A stretch of 52,278 nt of DNA from Aquificaceae bacterium (GTDB taxonomy: Bacteria > Aquificota > Aquificia > Aquificales > Aquificaceae), in the NCBI GenBank assembly GCA_025056375.1, contig JANWWH010000004.1:1-52278 (forward strand), given 5' to 3'. A program made the position numbers and the translations under genes. Positions 1 through 7,474 of this stretch are shown here, one piece after another. The notes under the pieces are model-generated. The model was not told the origin of the DNA, ran no database searches, and saw nothing but the letters and a program-made list of their open reading frames with translations. Positions within the stretch are counted from its first letter, which is position 1. Every line of letters starts with the position of its first letter.

Positions 1-9
1 AGGTCTAAC

Positions 10-891
10 ATGTCCATATTAGTTAACAAAGACACAAGGGTGGTGGTTCAAGGCATCACCGGAAAGGAGGGCTCTTTCCACGCAACTCAGTGCAAGGCTT
101 ACGGCACTCAGGTGGTGGCTGGCGTCACTCCGGGCAAGGCGGGTCAATCAGTGGAAGGCATACCTGTCTTCAACACGGTAGAGGATGCGGTCAAGGAAAC
201 TGGTGCCAACTGCTCCCTTATCTTTGTCCCCCCTGCCTTTGCTTCTGATGCCATAGTGGAAGCTCTGGATGCTGGTATTCCTCTCGTGGTATGTATAACC
301 GAGGGCATACCCGTCAGGGACATGATGATGGTAAAGGACTACATGAAGAAAAACTACCCAGAGGCGAAGCTTATAGGACCAAACTGCCCCGGTGTCATAA
401 CTCCAGGTGAAGCAAAGGTGGGCATCATGCCAGGGCACATTTTTAAGAGAGGAACTATAGGCATAGTTTCCAGAAGTGGGACGCTTACCTACGAGGCTTC
501 CTACCAACTTACACAGTATGGTCTTGGGCAGTCTACCGCTGTTGGTATAGGCGGAGACCCAGTGCACGGACTTTCTCACAAGGATGTTATAGCAATGTTT
601 AACGAAGACCCAGAAACAGAAGCCATTCTCATGATAGGTGAGATAGGGGGAACTGCGGAGGAAGAGGCGGCGGAATTCATAAAGGAACATGTGAAAAAGC
701 CAGTGTTTGCCTACATAGCGGGCATAACCGCACCCCCAGGAAGGCGTATGGGTCACGCGGGTGCCATCATAAGCGGAGGAAAGGGAACAGCTCAGGCGAA
801 GATGGAAGCTCTCAGAGAGGCAGGGGTGCATGTAATAGAGAACCCTGCCTTTATAGGTAAGAAGGTGGCGGAAGTTCTTGGAAGGTTATGA
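10..891 (+). CDS. sucD: Succinyl-CoA synthetase (ADP-forming) alpha subunit
   Basis: The alpha subunit carries the CoA-binding Rossmann domain and the phospho-histidine loop. It works with a beta subunit (sucC, presumably just upstream of the window) to interconvert succinate and succinyl-CoA; in reductive-TCA organisms it runs toward succinyl-CoA. At 293 aa it has normal family length. Visible motifs are the N-terminal GITGKEG loop, [16 protein letters not shown], and [14 protein letters not shown], which contains the active-site His. The length fits SucD better than the related citryl-CoA synthetase small subunit CcsB, which I recall as longer. The ATG start is near the window edge, so the ribosome site cannot be judged fully. 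Cytoplasmic. The neighbouring ferredoxin genes fit a reductive-TCA context. Confidence 0.95.
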   Translation: MSILVNKDTRVVVQGITGKEGSFHATQCKAYGTQVVAGVTPGKAGQSVEGIPVFNTVEDAVKETGANCSLIFVPPAFASDAIVEALDAGIPLVVCITEGIPVRDMMMVKDYMKKNYPEAKLIGPNCPGVITPGEAKVGIMPGHIFKRGTIGIVSRSGTLTYEASYQLTQYGLGQSTAVGIGGDPVHGLSHKDVIAMFNEDPETEAILMIGEIGGTAEEEAAEFIKEHVKKPVFAYIAGITAPPGRRMGHAGAIISGGKGTAQAKMEALREAGVHVIENPAFIGKKVAEVLGRL

Positions 892-902
892 TTAAGTTTA
901 TG

Positions 903-930
903 TTGATAAACTGAAATTGTGGTATATTTT
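903..930 (+). promoter_or_regulatory. Candidate sigma70 promoter for the ferredoxin genes
   Basis: TTGATA (903-908) is followed after 16 nt by TATTTT (925-930), with TATATT overlapping it at 923. It lies in the short gap after sucD, followed by the ribosome site AGGAGGTG just before the ferredoxin ATG. The match is moderate; read-through from sucD is the alternative. Confidence 0.35.
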
Positions 931-962
931 ATAAGCTCAAACCTGTCATAGGAGGTGAAAAT

Positions 963-1181
963 ATGGCTCTGAAGACCAAGGTGGACCCCGACACCTGTAC
1001 ATCCTGCGAGCTCTGTTATGACAGGGTTCCAGAAGTATACAAGAACAGGGGCGACGGCATTGCAGAGGTGGTTACCCCAGGAGCGGATGGCTGGATGATA
1101 GTGCCCGCGGAGCTGGAAAGCGAGGTTAAAGAGGTTACTGACGAATGCCCCAGCGGGTCCATAATAACGGAAGAAGCTTAA
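963..1181 (+). CDS. [4Fe-4S] ferredoxin
   Basis: A small 72-aa low-potential electron carrier. The cluster ligands are CTSCELC near the N-terminus plus a distal Cys in ECPSGSI, the pattern of a single-cluster [4Fe-4S] ferredoxin with no second four-Cys motif. The start is well supported by AGGAGGTGAAAAT-ATG. Ferredoxins of this type supply electrons for 2-oxoglutarate and pyruvate synthases in the reductive TCA cycle of Hydrogenobacter-type bacteria (family knowledge); the position directly after sucD agrees with that role but does not prove it. The protein is closely related to the next ORF, suggesting tandem duplication. Confidence 0.93.
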   Translation: MALKTKVDPDTCTSCELCYDRVPEVYKNRGDGIAEVVTPGADGWMIVPAELESEVKEVTDECPSGSIITEEA

Positions 1182-1375
1182 GCATAAAAGTTGACATAGA
1201 TACCTGCACCGCCTGCCAGCTTTGCTACGACAGGCTACCCAGCGTATTTGTTGACAGGGGAGATGGCATACCCCTGGTTATGGTAAAGGTGCCTGTTGAA
1301 GAGGTATACGAAGAACTCCTGCAGGTAGCTGAAGACTGCCCGAGCAACTCTATAATACTCGCTTGGACAGGATAA
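1145..1375 (+). CDS. Second tandem [4Fe-4S] ferredoxin, start uncertain
   Basis: The paralogue of the preceding gene: CTACQLCYDR near the N-terminus and DCPSNSII near the C-terminus match its ligand spacing. The ATG at 1145 gives 76 aa but overlaps the upstream ferredoxin by 37 nt and adds about a dozen residues with no counterpart there. No in-frame ATG, GTG or TTG lies nearer the conserved core. An in-frame ATA at 1184 sits 7 nt after GGAAGAAG and just past the upstream stop, so initiation at a rare ATA is possible. Translation is probably coupled to the first ferredoxin. The 3' end overlaps the TTG start of the next gene by 13 nt. The ferredoxin identity is firm; the start is not. Confidence 0.88.
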   Translation: MPQRVHNNGRSLSIKVDIDTCTACQLCYDRLPSVFVDRGDGIPLVMVKVPVEEVYEELLQVAEDCPSNSIILAWTG

Positions 1376-2118
1376 TTTTTCTCGGCACTGCTGGAGGAAG
1401 GGCGAGCGTATTCAGGTTTGTAAGGAGGTCTGGCGGTTTTCTCCTCTGGCTTTCGGACAGTGTAGTTCATGTGGACCCAGGTCCTGGCACCTTTGTTTAC
1501 CTTCACCAGCTTGGTATAGACCCAAGAAGTCTTGACCTTGTAGTTCTATCACATATACATCTGGACCATTCCTCCGATGTGAACGCGGTAGTTGAGTCTG
1601 CCACAGACGGTGGAAATTTGAGACATGTCGCCCTCTTTGCACCGAGCTCCGCCTTTGAGGGCGAAAACCGGGTGGTCCTTCCTTTCATAAGGCGGAGGCT
1701 TGCAAAGGAAGGCTTTTTCAGAGAAGGTCAGGAACTCCAATACAGGGGCGTGAGAGTAAAAGCGGTTATGAAGCATACGCACCATAACGCAGAGACCTAC
1801 GCTCTGCTCTTTAACGACCGTGTTCTTTATGTCTCCTGTGCCCTCTACGAGGACAGGATGTTGGAGATGTATCCCAGAAATGTGGAGATTATGATAATAA
1901 ACACCACACTCTACAGAAAAACAAAGCCCATAGACCACCTTACGGTAGAGGATGCGGAGAAGCTTATAAAAGGTTTAGAGCCCAGAAAGGTCATCCTTAC
2001 TCACTTTGGCTATGAGTTTCTTACACAGCACGACCCTAAAAGGGTGGCGGAAGAGCTGTCAAAGAAGTATAACATTCCGATAATATCCGCAGAGGATTTT
2101 ATGGAGGTAAGGCTTTAG
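1363..2118 (+). CDS. Metallo-beta-lactamase-fold hydrolase
   Basis: A 251-aa MBL-fold protein with the zinc motif HIHLDH (HxHxDH), an N-terminal FLGTAGG strand typical of RNase Z-like/PhnP-like enzymes, a later His-rich stretch (KHTHHN) and a C-terminal LTHFGYE metal-ligand motif. The substrate is not deducible; the RNase Z/cyclic-phosphodiesterase branch is the closest fit by eye. The TTG start overlaps the ferredoxin end by 13 nt and starts the fold's first strand directly (MDRIIFLGTAGG). The next gene starts within its stop codon (TAGTG), so the two are co-translated. Cytoplasmic, with no signal peptide. Confidence 0.85.
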   Translation: MDRIIFLGTAGGRASVFRFVRRSGGFLLWLSDSVVHVDPGPGTFVYLHQLGIDPRSLDLVVLSHIHLDHSSDVNAVVESATDGGNLRHVALFAPSSAFEGENRVVLPFIRRRLAKEGFFREGQELQYRGVRVKAVMKHTHHNAETYALLFNDRVLYVSCALYEDRMLEMYPRNVEIMIINTTLYRKTKPIDHLTVEDAEKLIKGLEPRKVILTHFGYEFLTQHDPKRVAEELSKKYNIPIISAEDFMEVRL

Positions 2119-2594
2119 TGCTGGAGAGTTTTTTTCCTGAATTGAAAAGATGGGCGGAGGAGTTTGTCCAAGAACATGGATACACAGCCCTCTTTATCCT
2201 CTCTTTCACAGAATCCATAATACAGCCCGTGCCACCCTACCCCTTCATAGTTAGTGCACCCCTTTTTAAGCTGAGCCCCTATCTGGCAGGTTTGGTGGCT
2301 TTTGTGGGTAATATACTGGGCGCACTTGTTGCTTACTTCCTTGCAAGATTTCTGGGTGAAAGCTTTGTGAAGAGGCTCTTCGGCAAAAGGCTTTTTCTGA
2401 AGGGGGAAGCTCTTTTCAATAGATACGGCTTCTGGGCGGTTCTAATAGGTGAGCCTTACAAGCTGGTTTGCTGGCTTGCAGGTCTTTTCCAGATGCCCCT
2501 TTTAAGCTTCCTTTTGGCAAGCCTTTTAGCAAGAGCTCTAAGGATAGGACTTTTTATGCTCTTTGGAGACTTTCTGGAAAGTCTCCTTCCTTAG
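2118..2594 (+). CDS. VTT/DedA-like small membrane protein
   Basis: A 158-aa integral membrane protein with about four hydrophobic segments. The FTESIIQPVPPYPFIVSAPL stretch, followed by GNILGALVAYFLARFLGESF, resembles the YqaA/DedA (SNARE-associated, VTT) family, whose members are flippase- or scramblase-like and needed for envelope homeostasis. The GTG start lies in the stop codon of the MBL gene, with no own promoter apparent. Its stop codon directly abuts the 3' end of the convergent tRNA gene. Family assignment is likely; substrate unknown. Confidence 0.75.
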   Translation: MLESFFPELKRWAEEFVQEHGYTALFILSFTESIIQPVPPYPFIVSAPLFKLSPYLAGLVAFVGNILGALVAYFLARFLGESFVKRLFGKRLFLKGEALFNRYGFWAVLIGEPYKLVCWLAGLFQMPLLSFLLASLLARALRIGLFMLFGDFLESLLP

Positions 2595-2666
2595 TGGGTG
2601 CGGGAGGACTCGAACCCCCAACCGGGCGGTTATGAGCCGCCCGCTCTGCCATTGAGCTACGCACCC
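2595..2666 (-). tRNA. tRNA with CAU anticodon (elongator Met or Ile2)
   Basis: The reverse strand folds as a cloverleaf: acceptor GGGTGCG/CGCACCC, D arm with TAGCTCAATGG, anticodon stem GGCGG/CCGCC around loop CTCATAA (anticodon CAT), and T arm GGGGGTTCGAGTCCTCC. It is 72 nt including the discriminator A; CCA is not encoded. The paired G1-C72 and the lack of three consecutive G-C pairs next to the anticodon loop argue against the initiator. Elongator Met and lysidine-modified Ile2 cannot be told apart by eye. Confidence 0.93.
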
Positions 2667-2677
2667 TAAGCGAAAAT

Positions 2678-2706
2678 ATTATAAAACCTCTTGACAGACT
2701 TTGCAA
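2678..2706 (-). promoter_or_regulatory. Promoter of the CAU tRNA gene
   Basis: Read on minus: TTGCAA (2701-2706), a 17-nt spacer, and a perfect TATAAT (2678-2683), 11 nt before the tRNA 5' end. Spacing and position are ideal for a housekeeping sigma factor. It overlaps the opposite-strand promoter of the M23 peptidase gene. Confidence 0.7.
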
Positions 2707-2720
2707 CCCTGTGATAGAGT
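2691..2720 (+). promoter_or_regulatory. Promoter of the M23 peptidase gene
   Basis: A perfect TTGACA (2691-2696), an 18-nt spacer, and TAGAGT (2715-2720). The predicted start near 2727 would leave a leader of about 20 nt that includes AAGGAGG before ATG 2749. The element shares DNA with the divergent tRNA promoter, so the two may compete for polymerase. Confidence 0.55.
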
Positions 2721-2748
2721 TTTGGGAAGTAAGCAAGGAGGTAGGGTA

Positions 2749-3360
2749 ATGAAGAAGTTTATCCTTGCTTTTGTTCTGGCGGGAGCCCTCTGCAAACCCC
2801 TTACAGAAGCGCCCTTCTCCCCTCTGGGTGTAGGTGGTCCGGCAGAGGTTTCCCCTCAGGACGGAGAGCAGAGAGATTTTGAGCTTTTTGATGTGGATGC
2901 GGTCAGCAAGATTATAGCTACCGAGCTGTCCGTGGAGGAGGCGATGAAGGAGCTCATCAACGTAAAAACTGTGGAGACCGTAAGGCCGGACCTTTGGCCA
3001 GTGGTAGGAGTGATAACCTCCGATTACGGTTGGAGAACTATGGGCAAAAGGAGAGAGTTTCACACTGGCATAGACATATCCGCACCCTACGGGACGCCAG
3101 TGGTATCCTCCTCTGATGGAAGGGTAATATATGCGGGTTGGATAAGGGGCTATGGTAAGACGGTAATCATCTATCACGGTTATGGTTTTGCCACCCTCTA
3201 CTCGCACCTTTCTGACATTAAGGTCTCTTATTCAGAAAGGGTTGTAAAGGGGCAGATAGTGGGCAATGTGGGGACTACTGGTAGAGCTTTTGGTGCTCAC
3301 CTGCACTACGAGGTCCTTAAATACGGTATAAGACAAAACCCAATAGCCTATCTTCCTTAA
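2749..3360 (+). CDS. M23 (LytM-type) peptidoglycan endopeptidase
   Basis: A secreted zinc metallopeptidase, or an inactive amidase-activator homologue, acting on peptidoglycan cross-bridges. The ATG at 2749 follows AAGGAGG and begins a short signal peptide (MKKFILAFVLAGALC); the longer ORF-track start at 2701 has no such support. The C-terminal M23 domain shows GWRTMGKRREFHTGIDIS (the His and Asp zinc ligands), GRVIYAGW, GYGFATLYSHLS and HLHYEV (HxH), so all catalytic residues appear present. The final Cys of the signal region (ALC-K) could be a lipidation site. The 3' end overlaps the convergent DUF507 gene by 4 nt. Confidence 0.9.
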   Translation: MKKFILAFVLAGALCKPLTEAPFSPLGVGGPAEVSPQDGEQRDFELFDVDAVSKIIATELSVEEAMKELINVKTVETVRPDLWPVVGVITSDYGWRTMGKRREFHTGIDISAPYGTPVVSSSDGRVIYAGWIRGYGKTVIIYHGYGFATLYSHLSDIKVSYSERVVKGQIVGNVGTTGRAFGAHLHYEVLKYGIRQNPIAYLP

Positions 3361-3908
3361 AGAAGACCCCTCCTTTTGAGGGCATCCTCGTAAATCCTCT
3401 TATATAGGTGGTTCCATTCAGGGGTTCCTTCCACTATCCTCTTTGAGTAAGACCTTATCCTTTCTCGCACTTCCTTGTCTATTTCTTCCTCTTCCTTGAC
3501 TGCCTCCATTAGTATCTGCCTTATCCTGTTCCTTATAGTGGCTGGGTCTTCGTATATTTCGACGGTGGGGTCTTCCATTATTATGTCCTTTATCCTATGG
3601 GCTATCTGGTTCATCCTTTCCCTTCTGCTCGTATGTATGTTCATTTCCTCCGCCAGCTTACTCCTTACAGTCTTGTAGGCGGTTCTGTAGTCAAGGCTCG
3701 TCTCCTCAAGCACTTCGAGCTTCTCCTTGAGTATTTCCTTTGTTTTTTCGTCTAACAGTCTTTCCTGTTCTTCCGCATCTTTGAACACCGCTATTATCTT
3801 CTTTCTAAAGGCGTAAGGGTCTTCGGGTTCTACCAGTTTTTCTGCATCACAGAGCTCCTTTATTATCCTGTCCGCTATCCGCTCTATGAGCTTCTCAGGT
3901 AGCCTCAT
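3357..3908 (-). CDS. DUF507 family protein
   Basis: An almost entirely helical, charged 183-aa cytoplasmic protein that opens MRLPEKLIERIADRIIKEL and contains two similar helical halves, as in the DUF507 family found in Aquificae and Deltaproteobacteria. Function is unknown. I chose the ATG at 3908 rather than the track start at 3983 because it has AGGAGG 6 nt upstream and matches the family's usual N-terminus; a TATAAT box (minus) sits about 30 nt upstream of it, inside the end of the methylase gene. Downstream of atpC and the methyltransferase on the same strand. Confidence 0.82.
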   Translation of the reverse strand: MRLPEKLIERIADRIIKELCDAEKLVEPEDPYAFRKKIIAVFKDAEEQERLLDEKTKEILKEKLEVLEETSLDYRTAYKTVRSKLAEEMNIHTSRRERMNQIAHRIKDIIMEDPTVEIYEDPATIRNRIRQILMEAVKEEEEIDKEVRERIRSYSKRIVEGTPEWNHLYKRIYEDALKRRGLL

Positions 3909-3936
3909 AAACTTCCTCCTGAAATTGTCTATTATA

Positions 3937-4641
3937 TCATAAAAAACCTTCAAGAATAGACCTGACTTCCTGCGTATAACCACCTTTTTCCTCGTTAATT
4001 ATCAAAGGCTTTTCTACCACTTGGTCAGGATTGAGATTTTTCAAGGCATGTATGCGCACTATCTTGCCATTTTTTTCAAGTGTTGGATAGAAAAACCTTA
4101 AAGAAGCTACATTTATATTGTGATTTTTCATGTGGAATATAGCCTCAATTAACCTGTTTGAAGCTATTAAGAGGTTTAAACTTCCTCCGTCTCTGAGTAA
4201 AAAACCGGTGGATTTTAAAAAATCTTCAAGAGTTGTATCTTTTTCATGGCGATAACCATCCTTTTTCTGCCCACCTCTGTAAAAGGGTGGGTTTGCTACT
4301 ACCACATCAAAATACTGTGGTCTAAAGACCTTATCTACATGTCTTATGTCCAGTTCCACTGGGCGGACCTTATCCTCCAATCCGTTTGCCCTTGTGTTGT
4401 AGCTCAGAAGCTGTAACATGTGTGGGTCTCTTTCCACAGCCCAAACCTGACAGCCATACTTTAAAGCTATCAATAAAGAGAGGGCTCCAAAGCCAGAACC
4501 TAAGTCAACAACCTTTGAGCTTTTCCTTATACCTTTTAGGTTTGCTAAAAAGAGAAGCTCTACTACGGAGAGCCTGTAGTAGTTTGGCTGTCTGAACCTT
4601 ACCCTACCTCTGAAAAAAGTAAACTCTCTATACCCTTCCAA
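3937..4641 (-). CDS. TrmN6-like adenine-N6 methyltransferase
   Basis: A class I SAM-dependent methyltransferase of 234 aa. SAM-binding motif I is VVDLGSGFGALSLL, the acidic residue after strand 2 is in AVERDPH, and the N6-adenine/amine-specific NPPF motif is in VVANPPFYRGG. This architecture and length match the YfiC/TrmN6 family, which methylates A37 of tRNA1(Val), though relatives act on other RNA or protein targets. The start overlaps the end of atpC by 14 nt, so the two are translationally linked. Cytoplasmic. Confidence 0.78.
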   Translation of the reverse strand: MEGYREFTFFRGRVRFRQPNYYRLSVVELLFLANLKGIRKSSKVVDLGSGFGALSLLIALKYGCQVWAVERDPHMLQLLSYNTRANGLEDKVRPVELDIRHVDKVFRPQYFDVVVANPPFYRGGQKKDGYRHEKDTTLEDFLKSTGFLLRDGGSLNLLIASNRLIEAIFHMKNHNINVASLRFFYPTLEKNGKIVRIHALKNLNPDQVVEKPLIINEEKGGYTQEVRSILEGFL

Positions 4642-5029
4642 GCCTTTCCACGAGTTCCATAAGGGTTCTTGCCCTTTCTCTGAGTTTCTCGGACTCTGCT
4701 ATCTCTTCCATGGTCTGAGCTGTTGCCAGCTTCTTCATAGCCTGGTCGAAGAGCTCCTTTTCTTTACCGGGGTCTATGTCTCCTATGTTGTAAGCTTCCT
4801 CCGCAAGAATTATCACCTTCTCTGGTGTCACATCCACGAAGCCGTAAGTGACCGCCACACCGTTCTCCTGCTTTCCGTCAAAGTAAACAAGCCCGGGCTT
4901 TAGCATAGTCATAAGAAACATGTGCTTTTCCAGAACGCCTATCTCACCCTCTGCTGTGGGTATGTTTACCGAATGGACCTCCTTCGAGAAGTGCAAGCCT
5001 TGAGGTGTGACAATTTCCACCTTTATCAT
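4628..5029 (-). CDS. atpC: F1Fo ATP synthase epsilon subunit
   Basis: 133 aa, the usual length. The N-terminal beta-sandwich begins IKVEIVTPQGLHFSKEV and contains PTAEGEIGVLEKH; the C-terminal part is a two-helix domain (the helices that inhibit ATP hydrolysis in many bacteria). It is part of the central stalk, coupling gamma to the c ring. The other F1 subunits are not adjacent: a lone atpC agrees with the scattered atp genes known in Aquificae. The ATG has no evident Shine-Dalgarno; a TATAAT box lies 9 nt upstream (see the 5035-5044 entry). Confidence 0.93.
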   Translation of the reverse strand: MIKVEIVTPQGLHFSKEVHSVNIPTAEGEIGVLEKHMFLMTMLKPGLVYFDGKQENGVAVTYGFVDVTPEKVIILAEEAYNIGDIDPGKEKELFDQAMKKLATAQTMEEIAESEKLRERARTLMELVERLGRV

Positions 5030-5034
5030 AGCGT

Positions 5035-5044
5035 TAAAATTATA
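5035..5044. promoter_or_regulatory. Overlapping divergent -10 boxes in a 17-bp gap (atpC / lplA-like)
   Basis: The two start codons are only 17 bp apart. The plus strand has TAAAAT (5035-5040) ending 6 nt before ATG 5047; the minus strand has TATAAT (5039-5044) ending 9 nt before the atpC ATG. Neither gene has a Shine-Dalgarno here. If these are real -10 elements, both transcripts would begin at or within about 3 nt of the start codon. I see no clear -35 boxes. Confidence 0.45.
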
Positions 5045-5046
5045 CC

Positions 5047-5838
5047 ATGAAAGTTTACCTTTTGGGCAGGCTAAACCGCATGCTTTCTACCACCCTTTTC
5101 CACGCCATGGCGGAGCTGGGGCATGAAGCCCTCATCCTTTGTGAGCCGGAGGATACCTACATAAGCCTTGGATACTTTGACAAGGCGGAGGAGCTCATAG
5201 ACCTCAAGAAGTGCAGGGAACTGGGCGTGGGAGTTATAAGGAGAAGGACGGGCGGTGGTGCGGTGCTTCTCGGTCCAGGACAGGTCTTTTACCAACTACT
5301 ACTTTCTAAAAACAGGGTGCCCTTCAGGGTGGAAGAAGCCTACAGGAAGCTTTCACAACCCGTCATAAGAGCCTACGCCAGGCTGGGGGTTGAGGTGGAA
5401 TACAGACCGATAAACGACCTGGTGGTAAAGGTAAACCACAGGAAGATAAGCGGGCAGGGGGCTGGTGATATAGGAAGGCTTTTCGTCTTCGTGGGGAATA
5501 TCCTCATGAGCTTTGACCCTGAACTTATGTCTGAACTCTTCGCCCTAAACAGTGAAGAGTTGAGAGAGGAGGTAAGAAAAAGCTTGTGGGAAAACATAAG
5601 CTGGTTGGAAAGAGAGGTGGGTAAGGACTTTTCCTTTGAAAAGGTATCAGAGGTTCTCCTTGAGGAGTTTTCAAGGGATTGGGAGCTTGAGATTTGTGAG
5701 AGCCTTCCCGAGGGAGCCCTTGAGCTTGCGGAGGTGTTGAGGGGGCACATGACTTGTCCAGACTGTATACTTGAGGATACGGGGAGAAGACATCACACCA
5801 TAAAGATAAGGGAGGGTGTTTACGTGAGGAGGGTTTAA
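5047..5838 (+). CDS. Lipoate-protein ligase A / octanoyltransferase-family protein
   Basis: A 263-aa member of the BPL/LplA/LipB superfamily, cytoplasmic. The core signature is RRRTGGGAVLLGPGQVFYQLL (adenylate/lipoyl-binding loop), followed by NDLVVKVNHRKISGQGAGDIG, which includes the conserved catalytic-type Lys; the C-terminal segment contains two close Cys (TCPDC). It likely attaches octanoate or lipoate to GcvH, lipoyl domains, or the lipoate-binding proteins used by sulfur-oxidising bacteria; the exact acceptor cannot be told. Divergent from atpC. Confidence 0.82.
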   Translation: MKVYLLGRLNRMLSTTLFHAMAELGHEALILCEPEDTYISLGYFDKAEELIDLKKCRELGVGVIRRRTGGGAVLLGPGQVFYQLLLSKNRVPFRVEEAYRKLSQPVIRAYARLGVEVEYRPINDLVVKVNHRKISGQGAGDIGRLFVFVGNILMSFDPELMSELFALNSEELREEVRKSLWENISWLEREVGKDFSFEKVSEVLLEEFSRDWELEICESLPEGALELAEVLRGHMTCPDCILEDTGRRHHTIKIREGVYVRRV

Positions 5839-5841
5839 ACT

Positions 5842-5868
5842 TAAATTTGGGACCCGTGCTTACGATAT
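5842..5868 (+). promoter_or_regulatory. Sigma28 (FliA)-type promoter upstream of flgK
   Basis: TAAATTTG (5842-5849), an 11-nt spacer, and TACGATAT (5861-5868). Compared with the flagellar sigma28 consensus TAAAGTTT-N11-GCCGATAA, 6 of 8 and 5 of 8 positions match with exact spacing, including the diagnostic CGATA. It lies 20 nt before ATG 5889, which has its own AAGGGGGTG ribosome site. FliA is known in Aquificae, so the assignment is plausible. Confidence 0.6.
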
Positions 5869-5888
5869 TATTCTATAAGGGGGTGTAG

Positions 5889-7463
5889 ATGTTTGGTTCT
5901 ACCTTTGGTATAGTGGCTCAGGGCTTGGAGATTTTTAGGAAGTCCGTGGACATAAGAAACAGGAACATACTTAACGCCAGTAATCCTGACTATGTTCAGG
6001 AAGACCCTGTGGTAGTGAGCTTTGCACCGGTGGGCATAAAGTTAGAGGAAGTCCTCAGGACCCAGAACTTTTATTACATGATTACGAGAAACCAAAAGCT
6101 TTCTCTTATTTCCTCTTTGGAAACCACCATAAGGGGCAACTCTCAGGTGGAAAGCCTATTCCAAGAATTTATACAGGGTCTGGGGGGTAGCGAATACATA
6201 AACCGTTTCTTCACCGCCTACCAAAACCTTATGAAAGAGCCTACCAACGAGGGTGCAAAAGGTGAGCTCCTTAACTCCGCCCAGAGCCTTATATCCTACC
6301 TTAAAGACAGAAGGATGGACATGGACAGGATGCTCGCAGGCACTGACTACGAAATGAACCAACACCTCGCAAGGATAAACAATCTAAGCAAGAAGATAGC
6401 TCGGATAAATGAAGATATACTTTTGGGCTACGCCCAGACCTATACAAGGGGAAGAGATTACAAAAACCTTCTGGATGAGAGAGACAAGTATCTGAGGGAA
6501 CTCTCGGAGCTTATCAGCGTGAGAGTGCAAGAGGATGAAATAGGCAGGGTAAGGGTGGAAACGGACAGGGGCTTTGTTCTCGTAGAAGCTCAATACAGCT
6601 GGGAGCTAAAATACAACGCAGGAAGCAGAAGAGTTTTGTGGAAGTCCAGGAATGGACATGAGGTGGATATAAGCGGGTTTATAAGTGGTGGAAAGGTGAA
6701 GGGGCTACTTGACTTTCAATCTCACCTGAGGGAATACACAAACCGGCTGGAAGGTATTGCCCAGAAGCTTATAAGCGAGGTGAAGCTACCTCTCAACTCA
6801 CAGGCTACTAACAACTGGCACTGGTTCAGGCATGTGGAGGACCCTAACGGCCCCCTTGGCTTTTCTGGCAGTATAACCTTTAACTTCCCGGGTGGACCAG
6901 TGACCCTAAACTACACCTCAACAAGCACGATAAACAGCTTGGTAAACGCCATAAACACGGACCCCGTCCTTAACGCGATGGGCTTTAATGCCTCTATCTT
7001 GGCAAACCCAGACAATAGCTACACTATGGTTATAAGCTCGCCGAACCCATCTTACACCATAGAGGATAGCAACCACCTTATATACAGGTCCGAAGCCCTC
7101 TTTGTGGGGAGGGGCATTCAGGACATGGCTCTGAACAGTAATGCGAACGCCTACCTCCAGAACCTTGAATACGAAAGGGTAGACGAGTTTATGAACTTTT
7201 CAAGGAGCTGGTGGGAGGGTGTAAAATCTCTCTACAATGCGTTTATCAACGAGACCGCTTCCATACAGAAAAACCTCAAGACAAGACAGGAGATAGAGAG
7301 CGCCCTTTTGAACTCTCTCAATGCAAGGATTCAGGAAATGCAGGGTGTTTCTGTGGACAATGAGTTTATAGAGCTAATGAAGCTTCAGAGGAGTTACGAA
7401 GCTCTCGCAAGAACCATAAACGCCCTGGATGAGATGATACAGGTAACCCTTAACATGGTATGA
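5889..7463 (+). CDS. flgK: Flagellar hook-associated protein 1 (FlgK)
   Basis: The first hook-filament junction protein, exported by the flagellar type III system. At 524 aa it is within the family range. The N-terminal helix has the rod/hook signature (FGIVAQGLEIFRKSVDIRNRNILNASNPDYVQEDPV) and the C-terminal helix ends VDNEFIELMKLQRSYEALARTINALDEMIQVTLNM, the coiled-coil pair typical of axial proteins. The middle is a variable surface domain with repeated TSTINSLVNAI-like stretches also seen in FlgL. Followed 11 nt later by flgL, in one operon. Confidence 0.93.
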   Translation: MFGSTFGIVAQGLEIFRKSVDIRNRNILNASNPDYVQEDPVVVSFAPVGIKLEEVLRTQNFYYMITRNQKLSLISSLETTIRGNSQVESLFQEFIQGLGGSEYINRFFTAYQNLMKEPTNEGAKGELLNSAQSLISYLKDRRMDMDRMLAGTDYEMNQHLARINNLSKKIARINEDILLGYAQTYTRGRDYKNLLDERDKYLRELSELISVRVQEDEIGRVRVETDRGFVLVEAQYSWELKYNAGSRRVLWKSRNGHEVDISGFISGGKVKGLLDFQSHLREYTNRLEGIAQKLISEVKLPLNSQATNNWHWFRHVEDPNGPLGFSGSITFNFPGGPVTLNYTSTSTINSLVNAINTDPVLNAMGFNASILANPDNSYTMVISSPNPSYTIEDSNHLIYRSEALFVGRGIQDMALNSNANAYLQNLEYERVDEFMNFSRSWWEGVKSLYNAFINETASIQKNLKTRQEIESALLNSLNARIQEMQGVSVDNEFIELMKLQRSYEALARTINALDEMIQVTLNMV

Positions 7464-7474
7464 GGTGAAGGAAG

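Noticed and set aside
148-831. Minus-strand 227-aa ORF antisense to sucD
   Set aside because: A shadow of the sucD reading frame; composition rich in Ser/Tyr/His with no motif.
2554-3207. Minus-strand 217-aa ORF running through the tRNA and opposite the M23 gene
   Set aside because: Its C-terminal part is simply the translated tRNA and the rest is antisense to a well-supported peptidase; no ribosome site and no family features.
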